Shown: positions 26,431-35,983 of the stretch, in pieces
Layout: each line of letters begins with the position of its first letter
Numbering within the stretch: position 1 is the first letter of the stretch
Assembly (NCBI RefSeq): GCF_022179725.1
Contig: NZ_BPRC01000012.1
Span: forward strand, 1-64,000
DNA: 64,000 nucleotides
Reading direction: 5' to 3'
DNA from: Methylorubrum aminovorans
GTDB lineage: Bacteria > Pseudomonadota > Alphaproteobacteria > Rhizobiales > Beijerinckiaceae
Notes under the pieces: generated by a model
The model's input: only the letters and a program-made list of their open reading frames with translations
Told to the model about the DNA's origin: nothing
Database searches by the model: none
Made by a program: the position numbers and the translations under genes

Positions 26431-28325
26431 TCCGCGGCCAGGGACATCGTCTCGGGAGAGTTCGATGTCGCCGCCTCGCTTCGGCCTGTAACCGGCTCTC
26501 GGGGCAGCGTCACGACAAAGGTTGTGCCCTTCCCCGGCTGCGAGGATACCTCGATCCGTCCGCCGAGTGCGCGCACCAGCGCCTTCACGCTGGCGAGCCC
26601 GATCCCCTCCCCCGGCTGGTCCTGCGTGCCGGAGCGTCGAAACAGTTCGAAGATCCGGCCATGATCCCGGGCGGCGATGCCGCGGCCGTTGTCGGACACG
26701 GCAAATCGGATCCGGTTGCCGGCCGCGGGCTTGGCCGAGATCTCGATTCGACCGGGTCGGGAGGGATCGAGATACTTGAGAGCGTTGTCGATGAGGTTGC
26801 CGAACACCTGCTCGACGGCGAGGCGGTCGGCGACGATCTCCGGCAGCGCGTCGGCAACGGTGACCGTCGCACTCTGACGGTCGGCCTGATGGCGCTGCGC
26901 ATCGGCGATGCCGCGAACGAGGACCGTCATGGCGAGCGGCTCCGGATTGAATCGGCGCCGACCCTCCCGCGACAGCTTCAGGATCGCCGCGATCAGCCGC
27001 TCCATCTTGATGATCGCCGCTTGGATGAAGCTCAGCGACTCGCCGATGTCGTCGTCGATCCGCTTACCCTGCGGATGGTCGCGCAAAAGGGTGCGCAATT
27101 CCTCGCGAACCGCCTCAAGCTCGCTCGTGAAGCCCATCACGTTGACGAGCGGCGCGCGCAGGTCATGACTGACGATGTAGGCGTAGCGCTGGATCTCCTC
27201 GTTCGACTCCCGCAGCTCGGCCTCGGCCTCGCGCTGCTCGGTAATATCGGTATGGACGCCGACCCATTCGCGGATGGCGCCCTGGGCGTCGAGCACGGGA
27301 ACGGCGCGGATGGAGAAGTGTCGCCAGAGCCCGTCGCGGGCGCGCACCCGGTGTTCGTGGACGAAGGTGCTGCGGGCCGCCACCGTCGCGTTCCAGGCCT
27401 CGACGCTGGGCTGCCGGTCATCCGGATGTACGGCGTCGGCCCAGCCGAAGCCCTCATACTCGGCGCGGGTCTGGCCGGTCAGCGCGGCCCAGCCGGGCTG
27501 CTCGCCGGTCATTCGCCCCTGCGGATCATTGGTCCACAGAACGCCGCGAACGGCTTGGACGGCGGCCCGAAAGCGTTCCTCGCTCGCCCGCAATTCGCCT
27601 TGGATCCGCTGCTGGTCGAACGCCGAGGCGAGCATGGCGAGGAACAGGATGACGAAGGTGACGCCCGCGACGGACAGGGCGAGGTTCTGCTGATCGACGC
27701 TCGTGGCGGCGAGATGGGCGGAATGGATGCCGGCTTCCCCCGCGGTGATCGTGGCCGCCGCCATGCCGGTGTAATGCATGCCGGCCACCGCCAAGCCCAT
27801 GACGAGAGCGGCCACGAAACGCTGCCAGACGCCGGTCGGCCGGAAGGTCAGCCACAGGGCGACAGTCGCGGCCACGACGGCGATGCCGACGGACAACGCC
27901 ACGATCGGCGGGCTATAGGCGAGGTTGCCGGGCATCCGCATTGCGGCCATCCCGGTGTAGTGCATCGCCGCCACGCCGATCCCCATGACGGGACCGGCAA
28001 CGAGAACATCCCAGCGGCCGGCTTCGCCGCGACCGAGCCATGCCAGGGCCGCGCCTGTCACACCGATGGCGATCAGCAGCGACAGCAGCGTGCTGCCAAA
28101 GTCGTAGGCCGCGGGAAGGCCCATCTCGAAGGCCAGCATCCCGACGAAATGCATCGACCAGATGCCGCCTCCCATGGCGAGAGCGGCGCCGATGAGCCAA
28201 GCCCAGCGCGCGCGTGACCCGGTGCCGCGCATGCGCCCGCCGAGGTCGAGCGCCGTGTAGGAGGCGAGCACTGCGATGGCGACGGACAGCGCCACGAGAG
28301 CCGCGTTGTAGCCTGTAGGAACCAT
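26427..28325 (-). CDS. MHYT-PAS sensor histidine kinase
   Basis: A 632-residue membrane kinase. The first ~245 residues form an MHYT sensor with seven hydrophobic helices and the repeated metal-binding motif in WSMHFVGMLAFEMG, AAMHYTGMAAMRMP and AGMHYTGMAAATI; this domain is thought to bind copper and sense a diatomic gas. A PAS domain follows (SEERFRAAVQAVRGVLWTND to VHTDITEQREAEAEL). The kinase core has His near residue 386 (YIVSHDLRAPLVNVMGF), NLIDNALKY, DNGRGI and GEGIGLASVKALVRALGG. It is the first gene of a three-gene operon with its response regulator, and is divergent from a Crp/Fnr gene about 250 bp away. Confidence 0.93.
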   Translation of the reverse strand: MVPTGYNAALVALSVAIAVLASYTALDLGGRMRGTGSRARWAWLIGAALAMGGGIWSMHFVGMLAFEMGLPAAYDFGSTLLSLLIAIGVTGAALAWLGRGEAGRWDVLVAGPVMGIGVAAMHYTGMAAMRMPGNLAYSPPIVALSVGIAVVAATVALWLTFRPTGVWQRFVAALVMGLAVAGMHYTGMAAATITAGEAGIHSAHLAATSVDQQNLALSVAGVTFVILFLAMLASAFDQQRIQGELRASEERFRAAVQAVRGVLWTNDPQGRMTGEQPGWAALTGQTRAEYEGFGWADAVHPDDRQPSVEAWNATVAARSTFVHEHRVRARDGLWRHFSIRAVPVLDAQGAIREWVGVHTDITEQREAEAELRESNEEIQRYAYIVSHDLRAPLVNVMGFTSELEAVREELRTLLRDHPQGKRIDDDIGESLSFIQAAIIKMERLIAAILKLSREGRRRFNPEPLAMTVLVRGIADAQRHQADRQSATVTVADALPEIVADRLAVEQVFGNLIDNALKYLDPSRPGRIEISAKPAAGNRIRFAVSDNGRGIAARDHGRIFELFRRSGTQDQPGEGIGLASVKALVRALGGRIEVSSQPGKGTTFVVTLPREPVTGRSEAATSNSPETMSLAAE

Positions 28326-28577
28326 CGTCGTGTGGGAACTCGGGTGTTCGTCGACTGCGCCTCGGGCATTGCCGGATCAGCGTCGCCAATCGCAGCGATG
28401 CGACCCAGGCGCGGTGCAACCGCCCAAGATTGACGAAAGTTACATCGCCGCAGCGTCTGACGCTATCGTGTCCTTCCGTCGGGCTCGGAGCTGATTGTTT
28501 GGTTGCGAAAGATCCCTAAAACAGCGTCTTCCGGAGTGCTGGCACAACCTTTTGGCATGGGGGACTACCTAAGGTAA

Positions 28578-29537
28578 GTGCCGGATGCGACGTTACAGGC
28601 CGAGCCGCATAGTCCGGCAGCCTGTGACATCGAGTACCGAAAACGTATGCGGCCACTTCATCCGAATCGCCTCATCACATCCGTTCTCATGCCTGCGCCG
28701 GTTCACGCACCGCCCGATGAGAAACAGGCTGTCGATCCTCGCCACGATCACGAGGCGACACTCCGGACGGGCGTGATTGAATCCGAGTCCGGTAATCCTC
28801 TGCGACGCAAGCTCGCGGCGCATGTGGAACTGACATCGGGCGATGTCCGGGAACTCGACGGCTTGGCGGCGGGTGCTCGCCGCTACCCGGCGCAAACTCC
28901 GCTCCTCCATCAGTCGGACATCCCGGAAAGCGCCATCCTGGTCCTGGACGGGTTCGCCTGCCGCTACAAGTTCCTGCCGAACGGACGGCGCCAGATCACA
29001 GCCTATCTCCTCCCCGGCGACCTATTCGAACTCGATCTCGATTTCCGGCTTCCGCTCGACTGCGCCCTCGGAACGCTGACGGCCTGTCGTCTCGCCCTCA
29101 TTCCGCGCCCGGAATACGAGGACCTCATCCGCCGACGCCCGAGGATCGCCCGCGCTCTGCAAATGGCCCGGCTCACCGAGGCCGCGACGTTGCGGGAGTG
29201 GATCACCAATCTCGGGTCCCGGTCCGGCCCGGAGCGTCTGGCCCACTTCCTGTGCGAGATGCTGCTGCGGCTCCGGACGACCGGGCTCGCGTCGGAGAAC
29301 CAGTACAGTTTCCCCATCACGCAGGCGGATCTCGCCGATACGCTCGGAATGTCGTGCGTGCACGTCAACCGCGTCCTGCAGAAGCTTCGTCGCGATGGGC
29401 TCATCGAGCTTTCCGGCCGCAGGCTCACGATCCTCAGGCCCGAGGGGCTCAAGTCACTGGCCGAGTACGACGGGTCCTATCTCAAGCCTGCGGCAACGCC
29501 GCTCCGCCCCTCCTCGAGCGACCGCCCCGCCGCTTAG
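28578..29537 (+). CDS. Crp/Fnr family transcriptional regulator
   Basis: Up to 319 residues; the GTG at 28578, ATG 28647 and ATG 28689 are all possible starts, and the first ~60 residues look non-conserved, so a later start is likely. The cNMP-binding-like domain contains ESAILVLDGFACRYKFLPNG and ITAYLLPGDLFELD. The C-terminal winged helix has SFPITQADLADTLGMSCVHV, then NRVLQKLRRDGLIEL. None of the four-cysteine pattern of oxygen-sensing Fnr is present, so the effector is unknown. It is divergent from the MHYT kinase operon and convergent with the PAS-LuxR gene, and may regulate either. Confidence 0.88.
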   Translation: MPDATLQAEPHSPAACDIEYRKRMRPLHPNRLITSVLMPAPVHAPPDEKQAVDPRHDHEATLRTGVIESESGNPLRRKLAAHVELTSGDVRELDGLAAGARRYPAQTPLLHQSDIPESAILVLDGFACRYKFLPNGRRQITAYLLPGDLFELDLDFRLPLDCALGTLTACRLALIPRPEYEDLIRRRPRIARALQMARLTEAATLREWITNLGSRSGPERLAHFLCEMLLRLRTTGLASENQYSFPITQADLADTLGMSCVHVNRVLQKLRRDGLIELSGRRLTILRPEGLKSLAEYDGSYLKPAATPLRPSSSDRPAA

Positions 29538-29599
29538 GGCCCCTCCCCATACGGGGCGGTGCGCCCCGGGGGGCGTCCGGCGGGACCTTGCTAGGTCCG

Positions 29600-31930
29600 T
29601 CAGAGGTCGCGGGTCGGTTGCACCCCGGCTCTGGCTGCCATCAGCACGGCTTCCGGCAGGGTTTTGACCCCGAGCGCCTCCATGACATGGGCTCGGTGAA
29701 TCTCGACGGTGCGGGGACTGAGGCCAAGGGCCCGGCCGATCGACTTGTTCGTGCCCCCGGCGAGCAATCCTTCAAGAACCTCCCGCTCCCGCTGCGACAG
29801 GGCTCCGATGCGAAGCTTGGCGTCGTCGCGCGCTTGGCTTCGCTCGGTGTCGGTACGCAGTTCGGCCAAGGCGGCCGATACCGCGGTCAGCAGCGCCGCG
29901 GGCTGCCACGGCTTTTCGAGATAATCGACGGCGCCAGCCTTCATGGCGCGCACGCCGAAACCGACATCGCCGTGGCTGCGCCCGATCATGACGACGGGCA
30001 AGGAGAGCCCACCGGCCTTCAGCGCCTTCGCGACTGTGAGGCTTTCGGGGCCGGCTGCCTCCATGTCGAGGATCACGCAGCCCGGCTGCAGAGATCCCGC
30101 GATCTCCGCCAGGGCCGCGGCATTGGCGAAGACCTGAACCTCGTAGCCGGCCGGCTGCAGCAATGAGAGCAATGCCTGCCGCGAGCCCGGATTCTCGTCC
30201 ACCACGTACATCCTGGCACCGGTACGGCCAGTCACATCCTCGGCGATGCCGCCCATGTGGCGGATGCGGCCATCCTCGCTTCGAATCGGGAAGAAGGTGT
30301 CACGGATGCGCCGAACGGTGCCGTCGGAAGGGCGCAGGATGCGGTACTCCAAGACGGCGACGTCGCCGCCGCCCACGCGCTCGACCGTCCGATACGCGGT
30401 GTCCCGGTCATCGGGATGGATCGTCGCGAGCCAACTCTCGATCGACGTCAGTTGCTCGGGCGCGACGCCCCAGACGTGCCGAAGGGCGCGGCTGAGATAG
30501 GTCAGGCGCCGGCTCTCGAGATTGGCCTGCCAGAGGACGTTGGTCGAGTGCTCGGCAAATCGCCGAAAGCGCTCCTCGTTCTCGCAACGGATGGTTTCCT
30601 CTCGCTTCCGTTCGGTAATCTCGAGCCCGACGCCGACAAAGCCAATCGGTCGACCATCCTCGAATTCGGTACGACCGTGCATCGCCACCCACCGCTCGAC
30701 CTCGTCCTCGATCCCGATCACGCGGTGCTCGATATTGTAGATGCCGTCTCCGGCCGGGTCGCTGCAGCGGGCAATCGCATCCTCTACGCGCGGCCGGTCC
30801 TCGGGGTGGATTGCCGAAAGCCAGGCGGAGCGATCGACCTGCGCATCGGGTGGCAATCCCCAGATCGCCTTGAGGCGCGCGTTCCAGTTCAGCGCCCCTG
30901 TAACCGGGCTCCAATCACAGGGTGACAGACCGATCAGATCGACGGCGGCCTGCAGTCGAGCCTCGCTCTGATGCAGCGCGTCCGCCGTCCGTTCCGCCTC
31001 GTGCTCCTCCTCGACGATCAGGAGCACGGCCGGCGCGGGCGGGTCCGCTTGCCATGCCGGCGCGGTACGACTTCTGAGAGGCAACCCGCTGATACGCATC
31101 CAGCGCTCGAAACCGTCGTCCGTCCGATAGAGGAAGCGCGTGCGCAGCGTGACGTGGCCGCGCGATGCCCTTTCGAAAGGATGTTCGCGCGGATTGAGGA
31201 CGGTGCCGTCCGCCGCATAACCGGCCCACCGCGGATCTGTGCCGAAGTCCGCGCCGGGGATGCGGCCCTGCCGGAGGAGCCGACGAAGGATCGGGTTATC
31301 GAGGAGGACCTGGCCATCCGGTGTGAACAATCCGGCAGCGATCGGCAGATGCTCGATCACAGTGGCGAGCGGCTCCTCATCCCTAGAGGATGCGATCACC
31401 GCGTCGTCGTACGGCGCATCCGACGGCCCGGACGATTGACGCTGCGCGTCGAGCTGCAAGCCGATCAGTTCGGCGAACTGCCGGAATATCTCTCGTATCT
31501 CCGTCTGGTCCAGTCGGGCAGGCCTCGTCCCGAAAGCGCAGAGGGCTCCGAACAGGCCTCCGTGCGACAACGTGATCGGGAAGGCGATGCAGCTTCGAAA
31601 GCCGAAGCGCTCCGAATCGGAAAGCCGACGGATCGCCTGATCGTCCCCCGCATCGTCGATGACAATCGGCCGCTGATGCATGTGCATCTCCTGCCAAGGG
31701 ACGGCATCGATACGGAACACGTCGTGCTCTCGTAGGCTGAAGCCAACATCATCCTTTACGCTGCAGACCTTCCACGCATCGTCGTTGATCTGCGCAACGG
31801 CTGCGATGCCCAAGCCGGCGATGCGGCAGATGATTTCGAGCATGACCGGCAAGGCCGCGATACCCTCGGCTGCCACGCGATCGGGCGAGCGATGCCACTG
31901 TTGGTCCTGACACATCGCTGAGGCGCTCAT
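29600..31930 (-). CDS. GAF-PAS-PAS-PAS-receiver-LuxR regulator without a kinase domain
   Basis: A 776-residue protein from ATG 31930 (GGAG upstream; an open frame extends to 32035). Order: GAF-like sensor (RIAGLGIAAVAQINDDAWKV, FPITLSHGGLFGALCAFG); a PAS domain (PLATVIEHLPIAAGLFTPDG); two further PAS-PAC units (SEARLQAAVDLIGLSPCDW; NEERFRRFAEHSTNVLWQAN); a FixJ-like receiver (MYVVDENPGSRQALLSLL, acceptor Asp in CVILDMEAAG, Lys in DYLEKPW); and a LuxR helix-turn-helix (LSQREREVLEGLLAGGTNKS then ALGLSPRTVEIHRAHVMEAL). There is no His-kinase or ATPase module, so sensing and DNA binding are fused in one chain and the phosphate donor, if any, is elsewhere. Confidence 0.9.
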   Translation of the reverse strand: MSASAMCQDQQWHRSPDRVAAEGIAALPVMLEIICRIAGLGIAAVAQINDDAWKVCSVKDDVGFSLREHDVFRIDAVPWQEMHMHQRPIVIDDAGDDQAIRRLSDSERFGFRSCIAFPITLSHGGLFGALCAFGTRPARLDQTEIREIFRQFAELIGLQLDAQRQSSGPSDAPYDDAVIASSRDEEPLATVIEHLPIAAGLFTPDGQVLLDNPILRRLLRQGRIPGADFGTDPRWAGYAADGTVLNPREHPFERASRGHVTLRTRFLYRTDDGFERWMRISGLPLRSRTAPAWQADPPAPAVLLIVEEEHEAERTADALHQSEARLQAAVDLIGLSPCDWSPVTGALNWNARLKAIWGLPPDAQVDRSAWLSAIHPEDRPRVEDAIARCSDPAGDGIYNIEHRVIGIEDEVERWVAMHGRTEFEDGRPIGFVGVGLEITERKREETIRCENEERFRRFAEHSTNVLWQANLESRRLTYLSRALRHVWGVAPEQLTSIESWLATIHPDDRDTAYRTVERVGGGDVAVLEYRILRPSDGTVRRIRDTFFPIRSEDGRIRHMGGIAEDVTGRTGARMYVVDENPGSRQALLSLLQPAGYEVQVFANAAALAEIAGSLQPGCVILDMEAAGPESLTVAKALKAGGLSLPVVMIGRSHGDVGFGVRAMKAGAVDYLEKPWQPAALLTAVSAALAELRTDTERSQARDDAKLRIGALSQREREVLEGLLAGGTNKSIGRALGLSPRTVEIHRAHVMEALGVKTLPEAVLMAARAGVQPTRDL

Positions 31931-32712
31931 CGGCTGAACTCCCGCACCGGTCGTGCCGCAAAACGCTGCATCGATCGAACCATACGCAAAGAAGGGGATC
32001 CGACACGGCCAGCAGCCACGCCTCGGTTCGGTCACACCGATGGTGAGACGGAGTTCGATCTCACCGTGTCGAGAGTACTCGGAAGATAATCACTGAAAAT
32101 CCAAGCATTACGCGCCCGATCGAATTGCTAAAATTGCTAAGATTGATTGTCATTCTTTTCTTGTCCCAGGCAATGCATTGTCATCCGATGTGAATTCAAG
32201 ATAAAAATCCTTTACTGGACCGTCTCTGTCGCAGAGGGAATCCTGCGTGATTGGCAGCTATTCGACCTATAACGCGCAAGCGCAGATGCGGTGCCATGCG
32301 CGATATCAATCAAATCGTCACCGTCGAGCTCGGGACAGTTAATATCCCGATCCAGGTGCCGCATCCTACGATTTCGGCAACGCACGGCCTGCGGAAGACG
32401 CTGTGTTATCGATCGAAGGCGGCCAATTTCAACAGTATTTCACGCGGAATGAGCTGATTTAATTTTTATATATATATATTTACAATATAAGATGCGCGTT
32501 TATTTGACTTGCTGCGATCGAAATCAGGATCGTGTCCTGTCAAAGTGCCTGATTGTCAGGTGTGATCCTGATTGACGGATTTTCAGCAGGCCTGTGGCAA
32601 GCGCGTACTGGCAATCACTTGTCTTGGGACAATCCATCGACGCACAACGCAACTCCGGACCCAAAGGTCAGGGTATTCGCGGTCGCGCCGGAAATGATGA
32701 TGGGGGGAAGAA
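31931..32712. other. AT-rich gene-poor region next to tRNA-Thr
   Basis: About 780 bp with much lower GC than the surroundings, especially 32090-32215 (including a repeated ATTGCTAA) and 32455-32510 (a run of TA dinucleotides). A 68-residue open frame at 32251-32457 has no convincing codon use and I do not call it. The left end should hold the promoter of the PAS-LuxR gene. The right end lies 3' of the tRNA. No copy of the tRNA 3' end or integrase gene was seen. Confidence 0.5.
32522..32573. repeat. Nested inverted repeat
   Basis: A perfect 10-bp inverted repeat (32522-32531 with 32564-32573) enclosing a smaller one (32548-32552 with 32556-32560). The structure could form an imperfect cruciform or RNA hairpin in the AT-rich gap downstream of tRNA-Thr. 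It could terminate the tRNA transcript or bind a dimeric regulator. Confidence 0.5.
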
Positions 32713-32787
32713 TGGTGCTGCGAGAGAGGATTGAACTCTCGACCTCCTCATTACCAATGAGGTGCTCTACCACTGAGCTACCGCAGC
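32713..32787 (-). tRNA. tRNA-Thr (anticodon GGT)
   Basis: The reverse complement folds as a full tRNA of 75 nt with encoded CCA. The acceptor stem pairs GCTGCGG with TCGCAGC (final G-U). The D arm has GCTC/GAGC, the anticodon stem CCTCA/TGAGG has loop TTGGTAA giving anticodon GGT, and the T arm has GAGAG/CTCTC with loop TTCAATC. It reads threonine codon ACC (and ACU). Confidence 0.96.
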
Positions 32788-33071
32788 GCGGTGTCGGGGG
32801 GCGATGCCGCCGCCGAACTGAACGGGGCATTAGCCGATCGAATTCCGCTTGGCAACGCTCTTTGGCCGAACAAAATGCACGAACGGTGCGCGAAACGGCC
32901 GGCGTGACGATTTGTTGACGGATCACGGGGGCATGGCTATAGAGCGGCCTCCACGTCCGGCCGCAGCACTGCGCCCGGTCGTTTCGCCTTTGCTTATCAT
33001 CAGGCTGCGCTGACCGACACGGGATGCTCCCGGACCGGGTCGTTGCCGCCACGACCAGACGAGGATGCCCC

Positions 33072-33338
33072 ATGGCCAACACCGTGTCGGCCAAGAAGAT
33101 GACCCGCAAGATCGCCAAGCGTACCGCGATCAACCGCTCGCGCCGTTCGCGGATGCGCACCTTCGTTCGCAAGGTCGAGGAGGCGATCGCCACCGGCGAT
33201 CAGGGCCAGGCCCTCGCTGCCCTCCGCGCCGCCGAGCCGGAGATCATGCGCGCCGCCCAGCACGGCATCGTTCATAAGAACAACGCCTCGCGGAAGGTGT
33301 CTCGCCTCGCCGCCCGCGTGAAGTCGATCGCCGCCTAA
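33072..33338 (+). CDS. rpsT: 30S ribosomal protein S20
   Basis: An 88-residue basic protein that binds 16S rRNA in the small subunit. It begins [19 protein letters not shown], with the Arg/Lys-rich first helix [18 protein letters not shown], and ends in the conserved segment [25 protein letters not shown] upstream supports the start at 33072. It stands alone between tRNA-Thr and the dnaA region and is followed by a strong terminator, the usual monocistronic arrangement in Rhizobiales. Confidence 0.97.
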   Translation: MANTVSAKKMTRKIAKRTAINRSRRSRMRTFVRKVEEAIATGDQGQALAALRAAEPEIMRAAQHGIVHKNNASRKVSRLAARVKSIAA

Positions 33339-33403
33339 GATTTGGCGGGCCTTCCCGCCGACCGGAAGGTCGTCAGGAAGGCGCGCTGTCCAGAATATCG
33401 ATC

Positions 33404-33435
33404 AAGCCCGGCCCTTCGGCCGGGCTTTCTTTTTT
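33404..33435 (+). terminator. Rho-independent terminator of rpsT
   Basis: A perfect 10-bp stem (33404-33413 with 33418-33427), a CTTC tetraloop, then a T-rich tail to 33435. It lies 66 bp after the rpsT stop. Confidence 0.9.
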
Positions 33436-33564
33436 CGAGCACCGCCGATCATTGAGCGCCGGCGCCAGCTCGGCTTGGTCGTCCGGAGCCGCGGCTCCGG
33501 CGCCATTCCTATGATGCCTGGCGCGTCTCACGCCGCTCAGTCTCGCATCCTTCGCGCGGCGGAC

Positions 33565-33744
33565 TCACAGCCGTGTCCGTGCCGCCTCGTCCGCCGCGAA
33601 GAATTTCTGGTCGCTCTCCATGGCGGTCATCCTGTTGTCTCGGATACGGACGACGATCTTCGCCGATCCGATCCGGGTGATAGACTCGCCTTGATCGAGG
33701 GGCTCGATGTTCAGCCCATCCGCGACGACGATTTCCTTGAGCAT
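33565..33744 (-). CDS. Small conserved-looking hypothetical protein
   Basis: A 59-residue ORF opening MLKEIVVADGLNIEPLDQGE, continuing SITRIGSAKIVVRIRDNRMT, and ending SDQKFFAADEAARTRL. The sequence alternates hydrophobic and polar residues as in a small beta-rich fold, uses mostly G/C third positions, and has GAGGG about 9 bases upstream. The surrounding open frames on other strands are Arg-rich artefacts. No family recognised and no membrane segment. It lies between rpsT and dnaA, on the opposite strand to both. Confidence 0.6.
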   Translation of the reverse strand: MLKEIVVADGLNIEPLDQGESITRIGSAKIVVRIRDNRMTAMESDQKFFAADEAARTRL

Positions 33745-34469
33745 GCCTTAGGCCCTCAAGCTCTCCCTTCGCGCCATCGAGCAGCCTGGAGGCCCTCCGG
33801 CCGCGATCCTTCGTCCGATCCGTGTCCGTGATTCTGGGCCGGATCGCCGGGTCCATCCGCGGTGGCGTCGCGACGACGTCGCCTGTCGACATCGAGGGTG
33901 AGGAACGGCGTGGCGAATCCGTGTGAACCCTGGGCGGGCGCTATGGCGTTCGGACGCGCGGCCGTGGAGGCGCAAGGGCCTCCGGTGCCGAACTTGTGCA
34001 CCGTGCGCGTCGTCTTCTCCACAGGTGCGGTCCGGTTATCCCGAATCGCAGGTTGCGTCCGTCCGGAAAAGGTGCCGACAACGCAACGTTAACCATAGGG
34101 CAAGGGTTCTTCGTTGCGCCCGCTCCTCCGCACCGTGTAGATTAACAAAACCTTGCGGCAGGAGAGCCGGTCCAAGTCGAGCGACGAATCGGCCCGAGTC
34201 TTCCCCAAGTTGCGGGCCGGGCTTCGACTCTTCGACCCCAGGCGCAGGACTCGCCGCGCGCGCAGATGTTTTCCCCGATCGTCCCGCTGTTAGGAGAACG
34301 ATAGAGGATTGTTGATACACAGCCATCTTTAGCGGTGGCCCGCGGCGTTGGTCTTGACAGCGCTGCGGCCATTTCCGGCACCGCCCGAGTCGGGCGTGGC
34401 CTTCTCTCGTGTGGCGTATGCGTACGCATCCCCTCCGGTCCGCCGGCTTGGATGCGAGGAGACACGGTG
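33745..34469. other. dnaA upstream region with degenerate DnaA-box-like sites
   Basis: About 725 bp with no convincing gene. It contains four imperfect matches to the DnaA box TTATCCACA: 34015-34023 (one mismatch), 34036-34044 (two), 34136-34144 on the minus strand (two), and one near 34313-34321 (two). GC is somewhat lower near 34080-34330. This could be an autoregulated dnaA promoter or part of an origin, but no perfect box or clear unwinding element was seen. Confidence 0.4.
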
Positions 34470-35975
34470 ATGCACCTCGACGGCAGCATGTCGGACGGCG
34501 ATGGCGGAAACGGCAGGGGGACCATCGATATCCCCGCGGCCTGGACGCGGGTGAAGCGGCGGCTGCGGGCGGAGCTTGGCGAGGACGTGTTCGCGAGCTG
34601 GTTTGCCCGTCTTGAGCTGGAAGACGTTCAGGGCGGCGTTGCCCGTCTCACGGTGCCGACCCGGTTTCTCAAGAGCTGGATCGAGTCGCATTATCTCGAT
34701 CGGGTGCTGACGACCTTCCGGGCCGAGGCCGACGATATCAGCCGCATCGAGGTCGGCGTGCGGGGGGCCTCCGCGCCAGCCCGCCCAAGTGCCGGCAGCC
34801 AGGCGAAGCCGAACCCGACGAGCGGGCCGCTGAACCGGCTCCACGCCACCGCGACGGCCGCCGCTCTCCAGGGACCGGGTCCGCTGGTCGAGACCGAGAT
34901 CACCTCGCCCCGCGGCGAATCGGGTTCGGTCGATCTCAACGGCGCACCGCTCGATGTACGGCTCACCTTCGCCAACTTCGTCGTGGGCCGCTCCAACGCC
35001 CTGGCCCACGCGGCGGCGGAGCGGATCGCCCGCAGTGACGGTGACGGCGCGCTCTACAACCCGCTCTACGTCCATGCCGGCGTGGGTCTCGGCAAGACGC
35101 ACCTGCTCCACGCTGCCGGCCATGCCGCCCGCGAGGCGGGACGCCGGGTGATCTATCTCACCGCCGACCGCTTCATGTACGGCTTCGTCAATGCCCTGAA
35201 GACGCAAAGCGCGCTCGCCTTCAAGGAGCGACTTCGGGCGATCGACCTGCTGATTCTCGACGACGTGCAGTTCATTCAGGGCAAGTCGATCCAGACCGAG
35301 TTCGGCCATACCCTCAACGCCCTGATCGATTCGGGACGCCAAGTGGTGGTCGCCTCCGACCGTCCGCCGACGGAGTTGGAGGCGCTCGACGAGCGCGTGC
35401 GCTCGCGCCTGGCCGGCGGTCTCGTCGTCGAGATCGGCGGGCTGGATGAAGGCTTGCGCGCCTCGATCCTCTCCGCCCGGCTCGACGCCGTGCGGCAGAG
35501 CCACCCGAACTTCGAAGTCTCGCCGGCCGTCTCCGCCTATGTCGCCCGCGCGATCACGGCCAACGGCCGCGACCTCGAAGGCGCGGTGAACCGGCTCCTG
35601 GCCCACGCAACGCTGACCGGCGCGCCCGTCACCGTCGAGACCGCCGAGACCGCGATCCGCGACCTCGTGAAGAACCGCGAGCCGAAGCGGGTGAAGATCG
35701 AGGATATCCAGAAGCTGGTGGCTTCGCGCTACAACGTCTCGCGCTCCGACATCCTGTCCGAGCGGCGCACCGCCGCCGTGGTCAAGCCGCGCCAGATCGC
35801 GATGTATCTCTCGAAGGTGCTGACCCTGCGCTCCCTGCCCGAGATCGGCCGCCGCTTCGGCGGGCGCGATCACACCACCGTGCTGCACGCGGTGCGCAAG
35901 ATCGAGAAGCAGATCGGCGAGGATGCGGTGCTCGGCGATGAGGTCGAACTGCTGAAGCGCATGCTTCAGGATTGA
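34470..35975 (+). CDS. dnaA: Chromosomal replication initiator DnaA
   Basis: A 501-residue initiator that binds DnaA boxes, melts the origin and loads the helicase. The start at 34470 follows an AGGAG site; the open frame extends upstream without conservation. Domain I ([20 protein letters not shown]) is followed by a variable linker, then the AAA+ domain: [12 protein letters not shown], Walker [15 protein letters not shown], Walker [10 protein letters not shown], sensor region [20 protein letters not shown]. Domain IV has the DNA-binding signature [17 protein letters not shown] near the end. dnaN and recF follow on the same strand, the ancestral order. Confidence 0.97.
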   Translation: MHLDGSMSDGDGGNGRGTIDIPAAWTRVKRRLRAELGEDVFASWFARLELEDVQGGVARLTVPTRFLKSWIESHYLDRVLTTFRAEADDISRIEVGVRGASAPARPSAGSQAKPNPTSGPLNRLHATATAAALQGPGPLVETEITSPRGESGSVDLNGAPLDVRLTFANFVVGRSNALAHAAAERIARSDGDGALYNPLYVHAGVGLGKTHLLHAAGHAAREAGRRVIYLTADRFMYGFVNALKTQSALAFKERLRAIDLLILDDVQFIQGKSIQTEFGHTLNALIDSGRQVVVASDRPPTELEALDERVRSRLAGGLVVEIGGLDEGLRASILSARLDAVRQSHPNFEVSPAVSAYVARAITANGRDLEGAVNRLLAHATLTGAPVTVETAETAIRDLVKNREPKRVKIEDIQKLVASRYNVSRSDILSERRTAAVVKPRQIAMYLSKVLTLRSLPEIGRRFGGRDHTTVLHAVRKIEKQIGEDAVLGDEVELLKRMLQD

Positions 35976-35983
35976 TGCCGATC

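Noticed and set aside
32251..32457. A 68-codon frame in the AT-rich gap
   Set aside because: No clear ribosome-binding site, mixed codon use and no recognisable fold; left as intergenic.
32713..32787. tRNA-Thr as the attachment site of an integrated element
   Set aside because: No integrase gene and no duplicate of the tRNA 3' end was found within the window; only composition hints remain, reported separately.
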